From: Alloascoidea africana
Lineage: Eukaryota > Ascomycota > Alloascoideomycetes > Alloascoideales > Alloascoideaceae
Reading direction: 5' to 3'
DNA length: 64,000 nt
Assembly: GCA_030581615.1 (NCBI GenBank)
Contig: JAKTTT010000056.1
Span: 1 to 64,000, forward strand
Shown here: one piece after another, positions 42,961 through 53,803 of the stretch
Layout of the letters: every line of letters starts with the position of its first letter
Numbering within the stretch: position 1 is the stretch's first letter
Made by a program: the position numbers and the translations under genes
The notes under the pieces: generated by a model
What the model saw: the letters and a program-made list of their open reading frames with translations, nothing else
The model's database searches: none
What the model was told of the DNA's origin: nothing

Positions 42961-44031
42961 CTAGCCTTTGACGTTGTCTCTTGAGCTCTGTTCAGATAGA
43001 ACCACAATTCCTTCAATGAATCCATTCATAATTGCCCAAGAAAGAGTTCGTATCTTGTCCAAAAAACGGATAACAATATTCAACCCGGCCGCCCATGCAA
43101 AAAGCTCTAAAACTCCATTGATGACAAACGTGTAAGTGGAAGAGACCATACTAAACTCTTTCCTATGTGATGAGTAAAAAGAACCAAAGCATTCGATAAA
43201 CCACCTAAAGAGTATAAAGAGCCAGCGAATGAAAGCAACTATAAGCTGTTCCAATGGTGAAAAAGTAGTTTGGATTGGGTGAGTTATAGAGAAAGCGCCA
43301 TGCTCCAAAACTGAACCACGACCGCTCTTTTGTAAGCCAAGCTTTGAAAGCATCACCTTTTCTAGAATCAAGGCAGTAAACCTCGTCAAATCCTCTTCTC
43401 TTATCCCGTTTATGACATCATCGATTTGTCGTGGTGCTATAGATGAGCTGAAGGAAGAAAGCAAAACAGATATGCCCTTAATGTACAGCTTTTGTGCCAA
43501 AGGGTCCGATCTATCTTTTTCTAAACCGTCAATCGCAACTGTTAGCAGTCTAAAACCGCGGTATGCTCTCTTCAGATCTACGATTCCTGGACTGGGAGTT
43601 TCAGTTGTGGCTTGATATCCTAGCGTTTCTGGACAGCTTTCGTACATTTCCTGGTCTGTGGTCTGAACAGTAGTCGTTACCAGAGAAGTCTCTTTTTCTC
43701 CCTCTCTTTCCCCAGAACTAATCGAAAGTGAATCTTGGATGTCGCCAACAGTGTCTACTAAAAAGCCATCCTCATGTTCAAGTTTGTTCTGCTCCTGGCC
43801 TGTAGCAGCGCTACATGTGTAGTCTGGCCTTTGTCCACGAAACCGGAGACCCGCCCCTGCTTTTTCACCATTTCTTTGCATGCTGATATTGGACGAGACA
43901 GCGGATACTTCCCGGAGTAAAGGAGTGTAAACTTTGGATCTTGGTGTGAAAACGAACTGGTTCTCCTTTCGTTTGGGCTGTGGGGAGAATTCGGTCCTCT
44001 CTGAGAAAAGCCTTTGTATGCCAAAATTCAT
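42961..44031 (-). CDS. Unknown protein with C-terminal membrane segments
   Basis: A 356-residue protein starting MNFGIQRLFSERTEFSPQPK. The N-terminal 150 residues are polar and probably disordered, with Ser/Pro sites. The middle (about 155-240) is likely helical. The last 110 residues hold three hydrophobic stretches: FIRWLFILFRWFIECFGSFY, VINGVLELFAWAAGLNIVI and AIMNGFIEGIVVL. The layout suggests a tail-anchored or hairpin protein of an organelle membrane with a cytosolic or nuclear head. I do not recognise the family. A TATATAAG element lies about 85 bases upstream. It is transcribed divergently from EXO1. Confidence 0.65.
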   Translation of the reverse strand: MNFGIQRLFSERTEFSPQPKRKENQFVFTPRSKVYTPLLREVSAVSSNISMQRNGEKAGAGLRFRGQRPDYTCSAATGQEQNKLEHEDGFLVDTVGDIQDSLSISSGEREGEKETSLVTTTVQTTDQEMYESCPETLGYQATTETPSPGIVDLKRAYRGFRLLTVAIDGLEKDRSDPLAQKLYIKGISVLLSSFSSSIAPRQIDDVINGIREEDLTRFTALILEKVMLSKLGLQKSGRGSVLEHGAFSITHPIQTTFSPLEQLIVAFIRWLFILFRWFIECFGSFYSSHRKEFSMVSSTYTFVINGVLELFAWAAGLNIVIRFLDKIRTLSWAIMNGFIEGIVVLSEQSSRDNVKG

Positions 44032-44630
44032 TGTGAAACGTCAGATTTGATGTGGTACGCCGAGAGCTGATAGGTTATCCGCTGGGTCTTCAGTTTAGGT
44101 TTATGGTCTTCGTGCTTATATAAAAGGTTGATTTGGGGCCTTGGAACAAGCACCGCGCTCAATTCTAGTAAATTAAAAAGAAAAAACCGAACAGATCGGA
44201 GAGTGAGATCCAATGTGGAGAAAGAAGGCTACTTATTGAAGACCAGCGACTAAACTGAATCTTGCACTAAGACGTTAACGAATATAAAGAGATTAGGTTG
44301 CAGCAACCAGTTTTGTCTAGGTCATCGTGCCTCTGACAATCGTGATAGCACCAAGCTGTCTCTTGAAATTGCTCCTTTTGTCCGAAGGGCTCATAATCTT
44401 CTCTTAGATTCCACAGGACCTCAATATTTTCCCAAAACACAGTTGATATCTTTTGAACATGTTCCCAGAGGACAAGAACTTTGAAAGCTAATCCAAATGT
44501 CCACGTGATTTTTGCATAGGTGTCTGGGTGTATTGGCAGAACGCGGATCGGGGACAAACACGAAAAGGGACCCAAAGCTAAAGAGTGGTACACAAACAGA
44601 AGGACTGCGATCTCCCCTTTTATAGGAGAA
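44032..44630. other. Divergent promoter region, unknown membrane gene / EXO1
   Basis: About 600 bases between two divergent genes. An open minus frame spans part of it (44267-44854) but runs into EXO1 coding sequence antisense and has no independent support. No RNA gene is recognised. Confidence 0.4.
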
Positions 44631-46712
44631 ATGGGAGTGACCGGCCTTTTACAACAGCTAAAATCGATACAGGAGCCCATATCTCTTTCTAAATATCGAG
44701 GATGCCGCATGGCTGTGGACTCATATGCCTGGCTCCATCGAGGGGTGATTTCGTGTTCATGGGAGCTGGCCCACGACCAAGATACACATAAATACGTCCA
44801 ATATGCTTTGAAACGGATAGCAATGCTGAGGCATTTCGGGGTGGAGCCGTACATGGTTTTTGATGGAGACTATCTGCCGTTGAAAAAAGATACCGAAATT
44901 GCCAGGGAGAAGAGCAGAGAGTGTGCAAAAGAGCGCGCAAGGGCATTGGTCCGAACAGGCTCTACATCACAAGCAGCAGAGGAGTTTAAGAAATGTGTTG
45001 ATGTGACTCCGACAATGGCAAAGAACCTGATTGAGGCGTTGAAGCACGAGAACGTAAAGTTTGTTGTTGCTCCGTATGAAGCAGATGCCCAGATGGCATA
45101 TCTCGAGAAGATTGGGTTGGTTTCTGGAATTATCACAGAGGACTCGGACTTGATAGTCTTTGGGGGTAAATGTCTACTTACGAAACTGAACGATCAGGGA
45201 GAGTGCATGGAGATACGAAGAGAACGATTACCAGAAGTCAGGGAGATGGTGATACCGGGGAATCCCGATGCACATTTGAGAGGTCTGGCTGTTCTTTCCG
45301 GTTGTGATTATACCCCAGGAATCCCGGGGATTGGCATAAAGAAAGCACATACGGCCCTTAGGAGATACTCAACGCTTGAGCGGGCCATCTGTTCTTTGAG
45401 ATTGGAAGGGAAAAAAGTACCCAGAAACTTTGAAATAGATGCGAAAAGAGCCCTTACTGCGTTCCAGTACCAGCGCGTTTATTCTCCCCTAAGAGGGAAA
45501 TTGACTACGCTGAACGAAATACCGAAAGAATTACTTGATGATGAGAAAGAGCTGCATTTTTGTATTGGAAGGTATTTTTGTTGTTTTTTTAGTTCTTATG
45601 CGATGATGCCAACTAACAAGATAATACATGCCAGCCCTGTGGAGGACGAAATTAGCCGACTAATAGCAATCGCGGAACTTGATCCGATATCAAAGAAGAA
45701 TCTTACATGTACTCCCCGAACACCATTTTCTAATTCGTCCTCGATCGCTGTCAGAACGCCTCCTGAATTTTATATCCGGTCGGCAGTCCGGACAGCTTCG
45801 TGTGTAGCCAAGACGGCAAACTGCTCTACACTGGACGCATTTCTGAAAAGACAAAGTTTACAAAAACAGGCGACTATTGCTTCTGAAACTGCGCCGCGAA
45901 GAGCTATTAGGTTTGACACGGCTCCCGTCGCTAGACCCCAAAGCATTTTCCAGAGTGCGGTGCCCGTGTTAAAGAGAAAGAAAGCACTCCACCAGAACGA
46001 AGACCGCAGAGCATTCCTGAATAGCCGGTTTTTCAGAGTCAAAGAAGATGACGAGCATGGCGGATCGGAAGAGCCAGCCTGCTGCAGCCAGTCATCCCGC
46101 TCTCGATTTTCTTCTAGAAGTATTACTTCCTTTTCGGAGTCCGAGGCCACACAGCCAGATTCAGTCGATGTCGAAGAAAAGGTGATTCTTCCAAAGACGG
46201 AGAGAACGAACAGGCATGAGGTCCAGGTGAATCAGGATTTCTCCAGCTCCGATTCCGACACGTTCTTTGACTGTGACGATCCTGAGAGCTCCGATGTGGA
46301 AGCACCAGAAGCGGAACCTGGGGAACCTGGGGAACCTGAGGATCCTGAGGATCCTGAGGCAAGCGCAGAGGAAGATAATAATAATACCCCGGATCGAAAG
46401 GACGAGTCAAGGACCAGAATCCAGGTTGTTGAAGGATGGAAGCGGAAGTTTGAGCTCAAGACGTTCCTTTCGCCCACTCTCTCCAGGGCCATTGAGGATA
46501 AAGAGAATCTGGATGACACACCTACGAAGAAAAGAGCACTACAGAGCAGAATACATCTTCATCCCCATCCCCATCCCCGGCCGCTGCCGCTGCCGCTAAG
46601 CGCCCAGAATCCCAACATCAGCGACGAGCAGCGGACGATTTTGAGTAAACTGCCCCAGCGAAGCGAGCCAGCGCTACGGACTTTAGATAGTTTCATGTAT
46701 AGAGGCAAGTGA
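44631..46712 (+). CDS. EXO1: 5'-3' exonuclease Exo1 (intron in frame)
   Basis: A Rad2/XPG-family nuclease for mismatch repair and end resection. It starts at MGVTGLLQQLK (44631), the invariant N-terminus. The XPG-N region includes AVDSYAWLHRGV; the XPG-I region includes VAPYEADAQMAYLE and the metal-binding TEDSDL; the H2TH is GCDYTPGIPGIGIKKA. An intron at 45572-45634 (gtattt, aactaac, gccag; 63 nt) joins CIG to SPVEDE. It has no stop and is a multiple of three, so retention would add 21 residues. The spliced protein has 672 residues. The C-terminal tail is long and acidic, with an SRFF motif at 444-447 that matches the Mlh1-interacting MIP box of Exo1. Confidence 0.95.
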   Translation: MGVTGLLQQLKSIQEPISLSKYRGCRMAVDSYAWLHRGVISCSWELAHDQDTHKYVQYALKRIAMLRHFGVEPYMVFDGDYLPLKKDTEIAREKSRECAKERARALVRTGSTSQAAEEFKKCVDVTPTMAKNLIEALKHENVKFVVAPYEADAQMAYLEKIGLVSGIITEDSDLIVFGGKCLLTKLNDQGECMEIRRERLPEVREMVIPGNPDAHLRGLAVLSGCDYTPGIPGIGIKKAHTALRRYSTLERAICSLRLEGKKVPRNFEIDAKRALTAFQYQRVYSPLRGKLTTLNEIPKELLDDEKELHFCIGRYFCCFFSSYAMMPTNKIIHASPVEDEISRLIAIAELDPISKKNLTCTPRTPFSNSSSIAVRTPPEFYIRSAVRTASCVAKTANCSTLDAFLKRQSLQKQATIASETAPRRAIRFDTAPVARPQSIFQSAVPVLKRKKALHQNEDRRAFLNSRFFRVKEDDEHGGSEEPACCSQSSRSRFSSRSITSFSESEATQPDSVDVEEKVILPKTERTNRHEVQVNQDFSSSDSDTFFDCDDPESSDVEAPEAEPGEPGEPEDPEDPEASAEEDNNNTPDRKDESRTRIQVVEGWKRKFELKTFLSPTLSRAIEDKENLDDTPTKKRALQSRIHLHPHPHPRPLPLPLSAQNPNISDEQRTILSKLPQRSEPALRTLDSFMYRGK

Positions 46713-47066
46713 GCATATACTCTTGATGGTAAATTCTCGAGATGACGATGACTCAAGCGACTCAGCGCTGCTCTGCCCTGCTCAGCTCAGCTCGAGTGGC
46801 ATGATAATATAGATCACGCTATTATTTTTTTTTTGTCCTGGCTTTTCTGGTTTTTGCTGCTTCCCTCTCGTCTCGTAAACCTCAGGTTTTGTTCATTTAT
46901 ATCATCTGATTCCAAAATGTGCGGTCTTCTTCTTATTCCTATTCCTATCCTTGACCGTTCCTTTCTTTCGCAAATCACTCTATAGGTCACCAGTTCCCCA
47001 GTGAAGCGATAAAACCTCCCATTCTGATAGGGTCAAGAGAAATAAAAAAAAAAAAAACAACGCCAC
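46713..47066. other. Short intergenic region EXO1 / bHLH gene
   Basis: About 350 bases with a T run (near 46825) and an A run directly before the bHLH start codon. No gene is seen. Confidence 0.5.
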
Positions 47067-48386
47067 ATGTATTCTCTCCAGTCCAACCAGTACCTGGTTC
47101 AGCAGCAATCCGGTGCACCAGGTGTGAATGTGAACGCTACTCCTTTCACGATCGAGGAGTGTGATGCCTTTCTGGCATCGTTGAACAACGACAAGCCCAA
47201 TGGAAATTCGATAGGAAATAACAATAGCAATACAGGTGCTTCAACTACACAGCAGATCCAGCAAAACCAACAACAGTACTCATTGGCACCTGGACCGGAG
47301 ATAATTCCTGCCCAGGGTATTCCAGCAGGTTTGGAACGCCAACAGGGGAAAGCACAAGTGACTGACTCGTACATAAAGTTTGAAAATGGATTCCCCGGCG
47401 GCGTCTGCTCGACATGGGATGAACCAGGTCAATTACCAATAGAGAATAGAGACTGTTTTGATAGAAGAGCCAACTCGATAATGGGTTCACCACTTTCAAA
47501 CACAAATACGATCGCAAATGAAAGCATAAACGCGAACGCGCAAATGAGTGAAAACACAAGCTCAAGTATACACAGGACGAATTTGAATGCCAACCCGTCT
47601 CATATGGTTATGGAGCCTCCATTACAGAGAGTGCAATCTTTGCCTTATCCTCTGGGCGAAAGAAGTAAGAGTACAGGGATAATCGAAACCTCTTCACTGA
47701 ACGTTATGCCCCAGGCACGCGAAATAAGAGGACCCAGCAACTCTGTAAGCGTGGTTCGCGGGAATGAACTATCTCCTTACTATTCACCCAATTCAAGAAA
47801 CCTTATTCCTAACGATATGCCCCCCTTGGGCCCCAGAAAATCTTTACCCTGTACAGCAACGGATTTATCAACAATCCCTCCAAACCTTGGTCTCGCGCGA
47901 TTAGATATCGGAGAAAAAAGCGCCAATAAGATTGTCAAGTCTTCGAGAAAGGGCAAAACAGCACACAATATGATTGAAAAGAGGTATAGAACAAACATCA
48001 ACGACAAGTTTCTGTCACTAAGAGATTGTGTTCCTTCTCTTCGATGTCTTGTTGACAGTTTGCAAAATTCTAACGATAGCAAAGGCAATTGGACAAACGA
48101 AATGCCAGAAACCAATTATGACTTGGACGGCTTGCGCCCTGCCACAAAGCTGAACAAGGCAACGGTACTCACAAAGGCAACCGAGTATATTATGCACTTA
48201 CAGAAGAGGAACAAGATGTTGGAGAAGGAGAATGAAATGTTGAGAAACTGTCTCTCACAGGATCGATTCGGAGATGGAGGCAGGAGCGAGAGCGGCGGCG
48301 GTGCTGGGTCTTTTTCTTCTTCCAATAATGCGTCTCCCGAGAACGGTTGTGTATCTACATGTTCAATTGGATCTTCCGGCTTATGA
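47067..48386 (+). CDS. SREBP-like bHLH transcription factor (Cph2/Hms1/Tye7 group)
   Basis: A 439-residue protein with a bHLH domain in its C-terminal part (about 300-390). The basic region and helix 1, KTAHNMIEKRYRTNINDKF, contain the Tyr that marks the SREBP subclass. A long loop and helix 2 (KLNKATVLTKATEYIMHLQK) follow, then a leucine-zipper-like KRNKMLEKENEMLRNCL. The extended loop between the helices is usual for yeast Tye7/Hms1/Cph2 proteins. The N-terminus is Asn/Gln/Ser-rich. No membrane segments are seen, so it is not a full-length Sre1-type membrane-tethered protein. Roles in this group include glycolysis (Tye7) and filamentation (Cph2, Hms1); which applies is unknown. The TEA regulator gene lies next downstream. 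Confidence 0.85.
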   Translation: MYSLQSNQYLVQQQSGAPGVNVNATPFTIEECDAFLASLNNDKPNGNSIGNNNSNTGASTTQQIQQNQQQYSLAPGPEIIPAQGIPAGLERQQGKAQVTDSYIKFENGFPGGVCSTWDEPGQLPIENRDCFDRRANSIMGSPLSNTNTIANESINANAQMSENTSSSIHRTNLNANPSHMVMEPPLQRVQSLPYPLGERSKSTGIIETSSLNVMPQAREIRGPSNSVSVVRGNELSPYYSPNSRNLIPNDMPPLGPRKSLPCTATDLSTIPPNLGLARLDIGEKSANKIVKSSRKGKTAHNMIEKRYRTNINDKFLSLRDCVPSLRCLVDSLQNSNDSKGNWTNEMPETNYDLDGLRPATKLNKATVLTKATEYIMHLQKRNKMLEKENEMLRNCLSQDRFGDGGRSESGGGAGSFSSSNNASPENGCVSTCSIGSSGL

Positions 48387-50975
48387 TACTATAATTTGCT
48401 GATACTGGATGAGATTTCTAATTTGGTTTGTAATCAACAAAATTTTTTTCGACAATGACGACGATTAAACGCATTTGTTTTTCTGCCTTCTAATTCTCAA
48501 CTTTTTTTGTTTTATCACTGTTTATCTTAGACATTTCATTCACATTGCATGTCTATGAAATGGTGATTTTGTGTTTCTCATGATATGATTATGATGATGA
48601 TTACGACTACTGTTATTACTACTATTACTACATTGCATTTTTGTTCCAACAAATACCGTGATAAAGAATTTTACTCCACTTAACTAGATAGATGAAACGC
48701 GGAATTCTTTGTAAAGGCCAAAACCTCTCCGATGTAAACGAACAAACACAAATTCGCGGGATGAACCGGGATCGTCACCATACGGGGTTATCACAGTTCA
48801 ACACCCAAAAGGGACGGTTACGCACGAGTCTAAATCCGGAATGCGCTACTCCCGCATTGGGAAGATTGCATGGAAGCTTTTGGTTTGTTTTTTTCTTGTT
48901 GGCTCTATATAGCTATTGTAAAGGATTGGAAACGAAGATAAGTGTTATCTAGGGTTTTAAACCGAATAGTTTTGTAAGTTTATTGGCAACGGTGCTGGCG
49001 CACAATTAGTATAATCCAGAACGGACTTCTTTGGGGGGGGATTTGTGTTCGTTCCCGAAACGTTCTCAGAAGTGATGAATATGGCGACCGAAAAATAGAA
49101 AGATCTACCAATTCTTCCATTTTTGTGTGTCTTGCTGCAAATTCTAGTTGACTATTTAATTTCGATTCTATATTATCCATCGCTCTGGAAATTTATTCTT
49201 GCCTAAAGGTAACGGTTTGGCTAATCTGGGGAAGGTAAGAGGAAAAGGTAGAATGCAGGGAATATCCCACTCAACCTTTCCAGGAAAGCAAACGCAAAGA
49301 TTTCCATGTTCCTGATTAAGGAAGAAAGAATCTCAAATGAGATAGAGATTTGAATCTAGACTTTGTAAATCTTTCTCGCGCCAAACGCGGATTGATTGGC
49401 TCCATCCCAATGGTAATGGAGAGCACACAACCGTTCATGTTCCAGGAAAGCAGACCCAAACGTAAAATGTGTTCTCCCGTTTTTGCCAACACGGATAAAA
49501 ATCTTGCAAAAATTGGGCACTATTTTTTTTAGCCGCTCTCCGAATTGGATGAGAAAAGCCAAAGGAACTGAATTGTTGAGTAAGCTTGGATTTTGCCCAG
49601 TGGGTGGGCGAGGTCTAGGATGTACGTACCATATAAATGAATATTTGGCGAATCACACGATATTATTATCGGTTCATGAATGAGTGAGCGTTGGTGGTAC
49701 ACAAAAGTTTTCTCCCCCACCGCACCAACGACGACGGCCAAGGCCAAGGCCAATGCCATCACCAGCGTAAGCAGAAGCAGAAGCAGTAACAAAAGCAATT
49801 GTCCCGTGTGATTTTCAATGCATACACATGTTCAGGAGCGATAATCACAATGATATATGTATGGGACATTACAATGGTGCATGACATGACATGTACAAGC
49901 AGGACGGGCTTATGGAATTACGACAAATGCCGTGAGCCTTTTTTTTTTCTTTTTGGATGTCTTCTTCCGCAGCAGATGGGAATGGATAAGCTTAAAGCTT
50001 GCTGTGCTTTTTCTATAAAGGCCACAGGAGGAGGGAAGGCGGGATACTTTAGTTGGTAGTGGTTAATGGCAATGTACAGGAGGGATGATGTAAACACAAT
50101 AGCATGTACTGTGAATGGTTCAGAATCCATGATCGCCCTACATAGCATAGACGTAGGACGGTTTTGCCACACTTTAACACGAAACGATTATCGTGAAAAG
50201 GCATGAGCACATTCTGACGGGACAGGCGAAAGATTGTCAAGGAGAAGGAGTAAAAAAAAAAGAAGGTAATAGAGAGAAAAAGAGAGGGGTAACTCATCAG
50301 ACGAGGAAGCGATGCGAATGAATGCAAATGGTGGAAGCTCATGTGGTAAATATCCCCCGTTTACGAAATCGAGGCATGGCATGAACATTTATTATGGCCT
50401 ACTGTGGGCATCATCATATCATCGACATAATCGAATGATCGGTGGTTTGCTACTAAAAGACCAAGTTTGGAGAACAAAAGCAGAGTACCAGGGTTTTTGA
50501 CAGGTGCTGTTTTGCTGGAAGAGAAGACTGGAATGGTTTTAGTATTTATATAGAGCGCTCACTGTTTAGGTACGGTTTGAAGCAAAATAGGGCCTCAGCT
50601 ACTACTGTTTTCTGGACTGGCTAGAGTGATGCAACAAATAACGGGTGAGAATAATTGGAACTGTGAGGTTGAAAAACTAATTGAAAATATTGCGAATGCG
50701 ATGATGACAACAGCTTCTGGAAGATATTTGGCCCAACTGAGCGGTTTGATCGGTATTGTCGGTACCACGAGCGCCAGAACCAGGACAGGACCAGGACCAG
50801 GACCAGGACCGGCGCCAGTGACGGCCCCAGCACGGCCGCCCGTTCCAGAGACACCATTGCTAGCCCACAACAGGCACAACAGGTACAACATCAAACACAA
50901 CAGGTACAACACGACCATTGTCGTCGCCCCCAGATTTTCCCCGGCTCCAAAAGCCCGCCGCGCGTCTGCGTGTCG
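48387..50975. other. Long upstream region of the TEA-domain gene
   Basis: With the proximal promoter, about 2.9 kb separates the bHLH and TEA genes. Open frames here (for example 49529-49798 minus, 50626-51240 plus, 50595-51080 minus) come from simple repeats: CTGCTT, AAGGCC and CCAGGA units. I do not support them as genes. Simple repeats lie near 48590-48635 (TTACTAC-like), 49738-49795 (AAGGCC, GCAGAA) and 50779-50815 (CCAGGA). Confidence 0.4.
49278..49452 (+). repeat. Duplicated 13-bp element TTCCAGGAAAGCA
   Basis: An identical 13-mer occurs at 49278-49290 and 49440-49452, both followed by a similar (A/G)AC(G/C)CAAA sequence. The core TTCCAGGAA is palindromic. It lies about 1.9-2.0 kb upstream of the TEA gene. 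It could be a paired binding site or the remains of a small duplication. Confidence 0.5.
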
Positions 50976-50999
50976 GCGCACGCGCACGCGCACGTGCAC
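50976..50999. repeat. 24-bp alternating purine-pyrimidine tract with CACGTG
   Basis: Every base alternates purine/pyrimidine through a GC/AC series, a sequence type that readily adopts left-handed Z-DNA under negative supercoiling. It contains the E-box CACGTG (50991-50996). It lies about 310 bases upstream of the TEA gene start and about 90 bases upstream of a TATA-like TCTATAACA near 51092. Confidence 0.65.
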
Positions 51000-51302
51000 C
51001 TGCGGGCCCCGTGACCGTGTCCCGATTTGCACGCGTGCAGGGATCGGCCTGCGGATATTTTTTCGTGGGCGGACCTCCAAACGCCCGCACGTCTATAACA
51101 GCAGATCGGATCCTTCTCAAATAACGTCTCTTTTCTCTCTTGTCTTCCCTTTCTCTCTTTTTTTACCTTTCTGTCTACCGCTGTCGACTGCTGTCCCTTC
51201 TTTTTCAACTCCGTTCTCTACCCATACACCATCCCATTGACTTGTAGCGTCTAACAGCCTCAACCAGAAGCAAAACCAGGCACGACTCTTCACTACGAGC
51301 CA

Positions 51303-53803
51303 ATGTTCTCCCACAACCTCCAGACGAGCATCCTCTCTCCTCCAAGTTCTCTTTCTGGAATCAATATGAATGCAAATCTCTCGGAATCCGCGGTACCCAC
51401 TGCCATCGGAAAATCATACTACCACTCCAAGTCGGCCTCCATTTCCTCAGTTTCAAACTGGCTCGAGAAAATGGAGTCGCCGCAGCAGATGATGCCGGTC
51501 ACATTGGAAGAGGCACACGCACACCAACACCAGAATCCAGCTTTGCCTGATAATAAGCAGCCGTCCGTGTCCGTTTCCGTGTCCGTGTCCCCCGCTCCGT
51601 CCGCCTCCTCGGTATCCCAGAGCCTTCTTGACCACGACCACGAAATGACCACTCCGCTGTCGCTGAACGTCGACCCCGAAAACGACACCGCCTCGGTCGT
51701 GTCTGCCAAAGACGACAGAAGACACAACTCCCGTTCGAAAAGACAGAGGAAAGACAAGCCGGACCTCTGGCCTCTGGAGCTCGAAGTCTGTCTAATAGAA
51801 GGTAAGGTTATTATGCATGTGTACGTTTTCTCTTGTTATGTGACCAACCTTTTTCCGTTTTAGGCCTGCTGCAGTACCACAGAGACAACAAGAAAGTTTA
51901 CAGTGACAAGAAGAAAAACCGCCATAATGGCCGCAGCATTGTGGTTTCCGACTTTATCTACGCAAGAACAGGAGAACGTAGAACAAGAGCTCAGGTCTCC
52001 AGCAAATTGCAAGTGCTCAAACGCAACAGACAGCGCTACCATGAAATCCTCCATCTGATTGAACGCGGCACACTTTTAAAGCCAGAGGATCCCACAGTCT
52101 TGGTTGAAGAAGCCCATGCGAGAAGACAGGCCCCAAAGCCAAGGTCCAAAAATGAGTTCAATAGACAATCCGATAAATCTTCCACAAAACCCGGCGACTC
52201 TGCTTTGGACGAAAACCTGAGCAACAACACCGTCAAACCATCGGCTTTCAAAATTTCATTTGACTACTATAATAAAATGGTCCAGCCAAGCACGTTCACC
52301 ACATTCGACTCTTTAAAATCAAAAATTGATACAGTCAAAGACTTGAGCTACTTCAACAATAGACACCCCCCATTGACAAAAGTAGTCTTAGACTCTTTGT
52401 ACAGCAGTAACAACCAGGTGATAGACCCAGACTCTGGCACCTCTGCATCTCCAACGGTCGTCTACCACTGTCTTTCAAGCTTAAACATCCATGATCTGAT
52501 TATGATGACAGAGGGCAACTTTACCTCCAAACTGGTGCTCGAGTCTGTACCTCGTTCAATGACCAAAAATGCAAGGTGTGCAACAAAGATTTTCCAATCA
52601 AACCAAATGGTTCTGGAGCTTACTGAAGAGTGCCAATCCACTTCATGTAACACTCTCGAAGTACCCTTTGTAAAACAATTCTGGGCGGGATACTTGGCTT
52701 GGCTGGCTAATGGTACGACTTTGTTTGAGAAAACAAATCAGTTGAGAAACCTTTGCATTATTTCAAAAGTTTACAATGATTCTGGACTATCTGTTCTGTT
52801 TGTTTGGGAATTCCAGCTTTCCATCAGCGGCAATGATGCAGTAACGACTTTTAAAAGAGCTCTGATGAATGAGACAGTACCTGAATCTAACCCACAAATT
52901 GGACCCATTTCCAACCCAGAATATGGCATAAATTCCATTAACACAGTTTCACAGTCAAAGTTTTCTTTCGATCAATCAAACCCCCAACAGCAGCAGCATA
53001 CATTTAACAATCGAGTAGCACAGCCATTTTTCACCCAACAACAAACACAGCCAGGCGCAGAATACTTAGCTAGACAGAATTACCAATGGGAACAGGATTC
53101 TCTCAGATCCTATCCCATTCCAGTGACTCAAAACCAAGCACCTCCGCCTCCGTTAATAGGATTTAGCAACAGTGGTGTTTACGCAAGAAAGCCGTCAATC
53201 CTATCCTTGGACGACTTTTCACTGCAGGCTTCATCTGGAAATGTAATAGGTTCAACTGGAATGGATTCGTTTGTAACTCCAACCGCAAGCTTGGAATTTC
53301 CATATTCTTCTTCTACAGCGGCTGTTTCAAAGGTTCCAGCTATGACTGGAGTCTGCGGCTCTAGCGTCTATCCATTGAGATCGACACCTTTATCTATCAA
53401 TCCTGTCACTTCAGGCCTTGCTTCATCTGAGCTTTTCCCACTACAAGATTCTAACCTGAGCTCCGGCTATGCCCAAGACTATCAAGCAACAACTTCCTCA
53501 ACAACGCCATCCTCATCGTCTCTTTCGAACTCTGCTACACTATCTTCGTCTGCATCCAGTTCCGCAATAATAGGTTCCTATGATCAATTCGACGGTCTGG
53601 GATATACCAGCGCTCCAAGTTTTAATAACACAAGCAGTTATTTAACTCAGTTCCCAAGCATTGGCGTTACAACTAACGGCACTTTTTCCAACCTGTCTTC
53701 GGGGAAAAAACTTGAAACTGAGAATAGTAATGCCCATTATTCTGAGGAAAGCAATGGGTCTAATCGTGAGAAAGATGAGGATTCGACAGCGAAAACCACC
53801 TGA
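51303..53803 (+). CDS. TEC1: TEA/ATTS transcription factor, Tec1-like (two exons)
   Basis: Exon 1 is 51303-51801, intron 51802-51863 (gtaagg...gttttag, 62 nt), exon 2 51864-53803, giving 812 residues. The intron lies inside the TEA domain (about 154-230): KPDLWPLELEVCLIEG joins LLQYHRDNKKVYSDKK, followed by GRSIVVSDFIYARTGERRTR and AQVSSKLQVLKRNRQR, the classic DNA-recognition helix. A basic RSKRQRKDK precedes it. The rest is Ser/Gln/Asn-rich and probably activating. In yeasts Tec1 drives filamentous and biofilm genes with Ste12 or Efg1. The protein is longer than S. cerevisiae Tec1 (486). Confidence 0.93.

Noticed and set aside
49529-49798. 89-codon frame starting with a leucine run that looks like a signal peptide
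   Set aside because: The leader is the translation of a CTGCTT/AAGGCC simple repeat and the rest has no protein character.
50626-51240. 204-codon frame in the TEC1-like promoter
   Set aside because: It consists of CCAGGA repeats and GC-rich promoter sequence followed by T/C-rich leader; composition is not protein-like.
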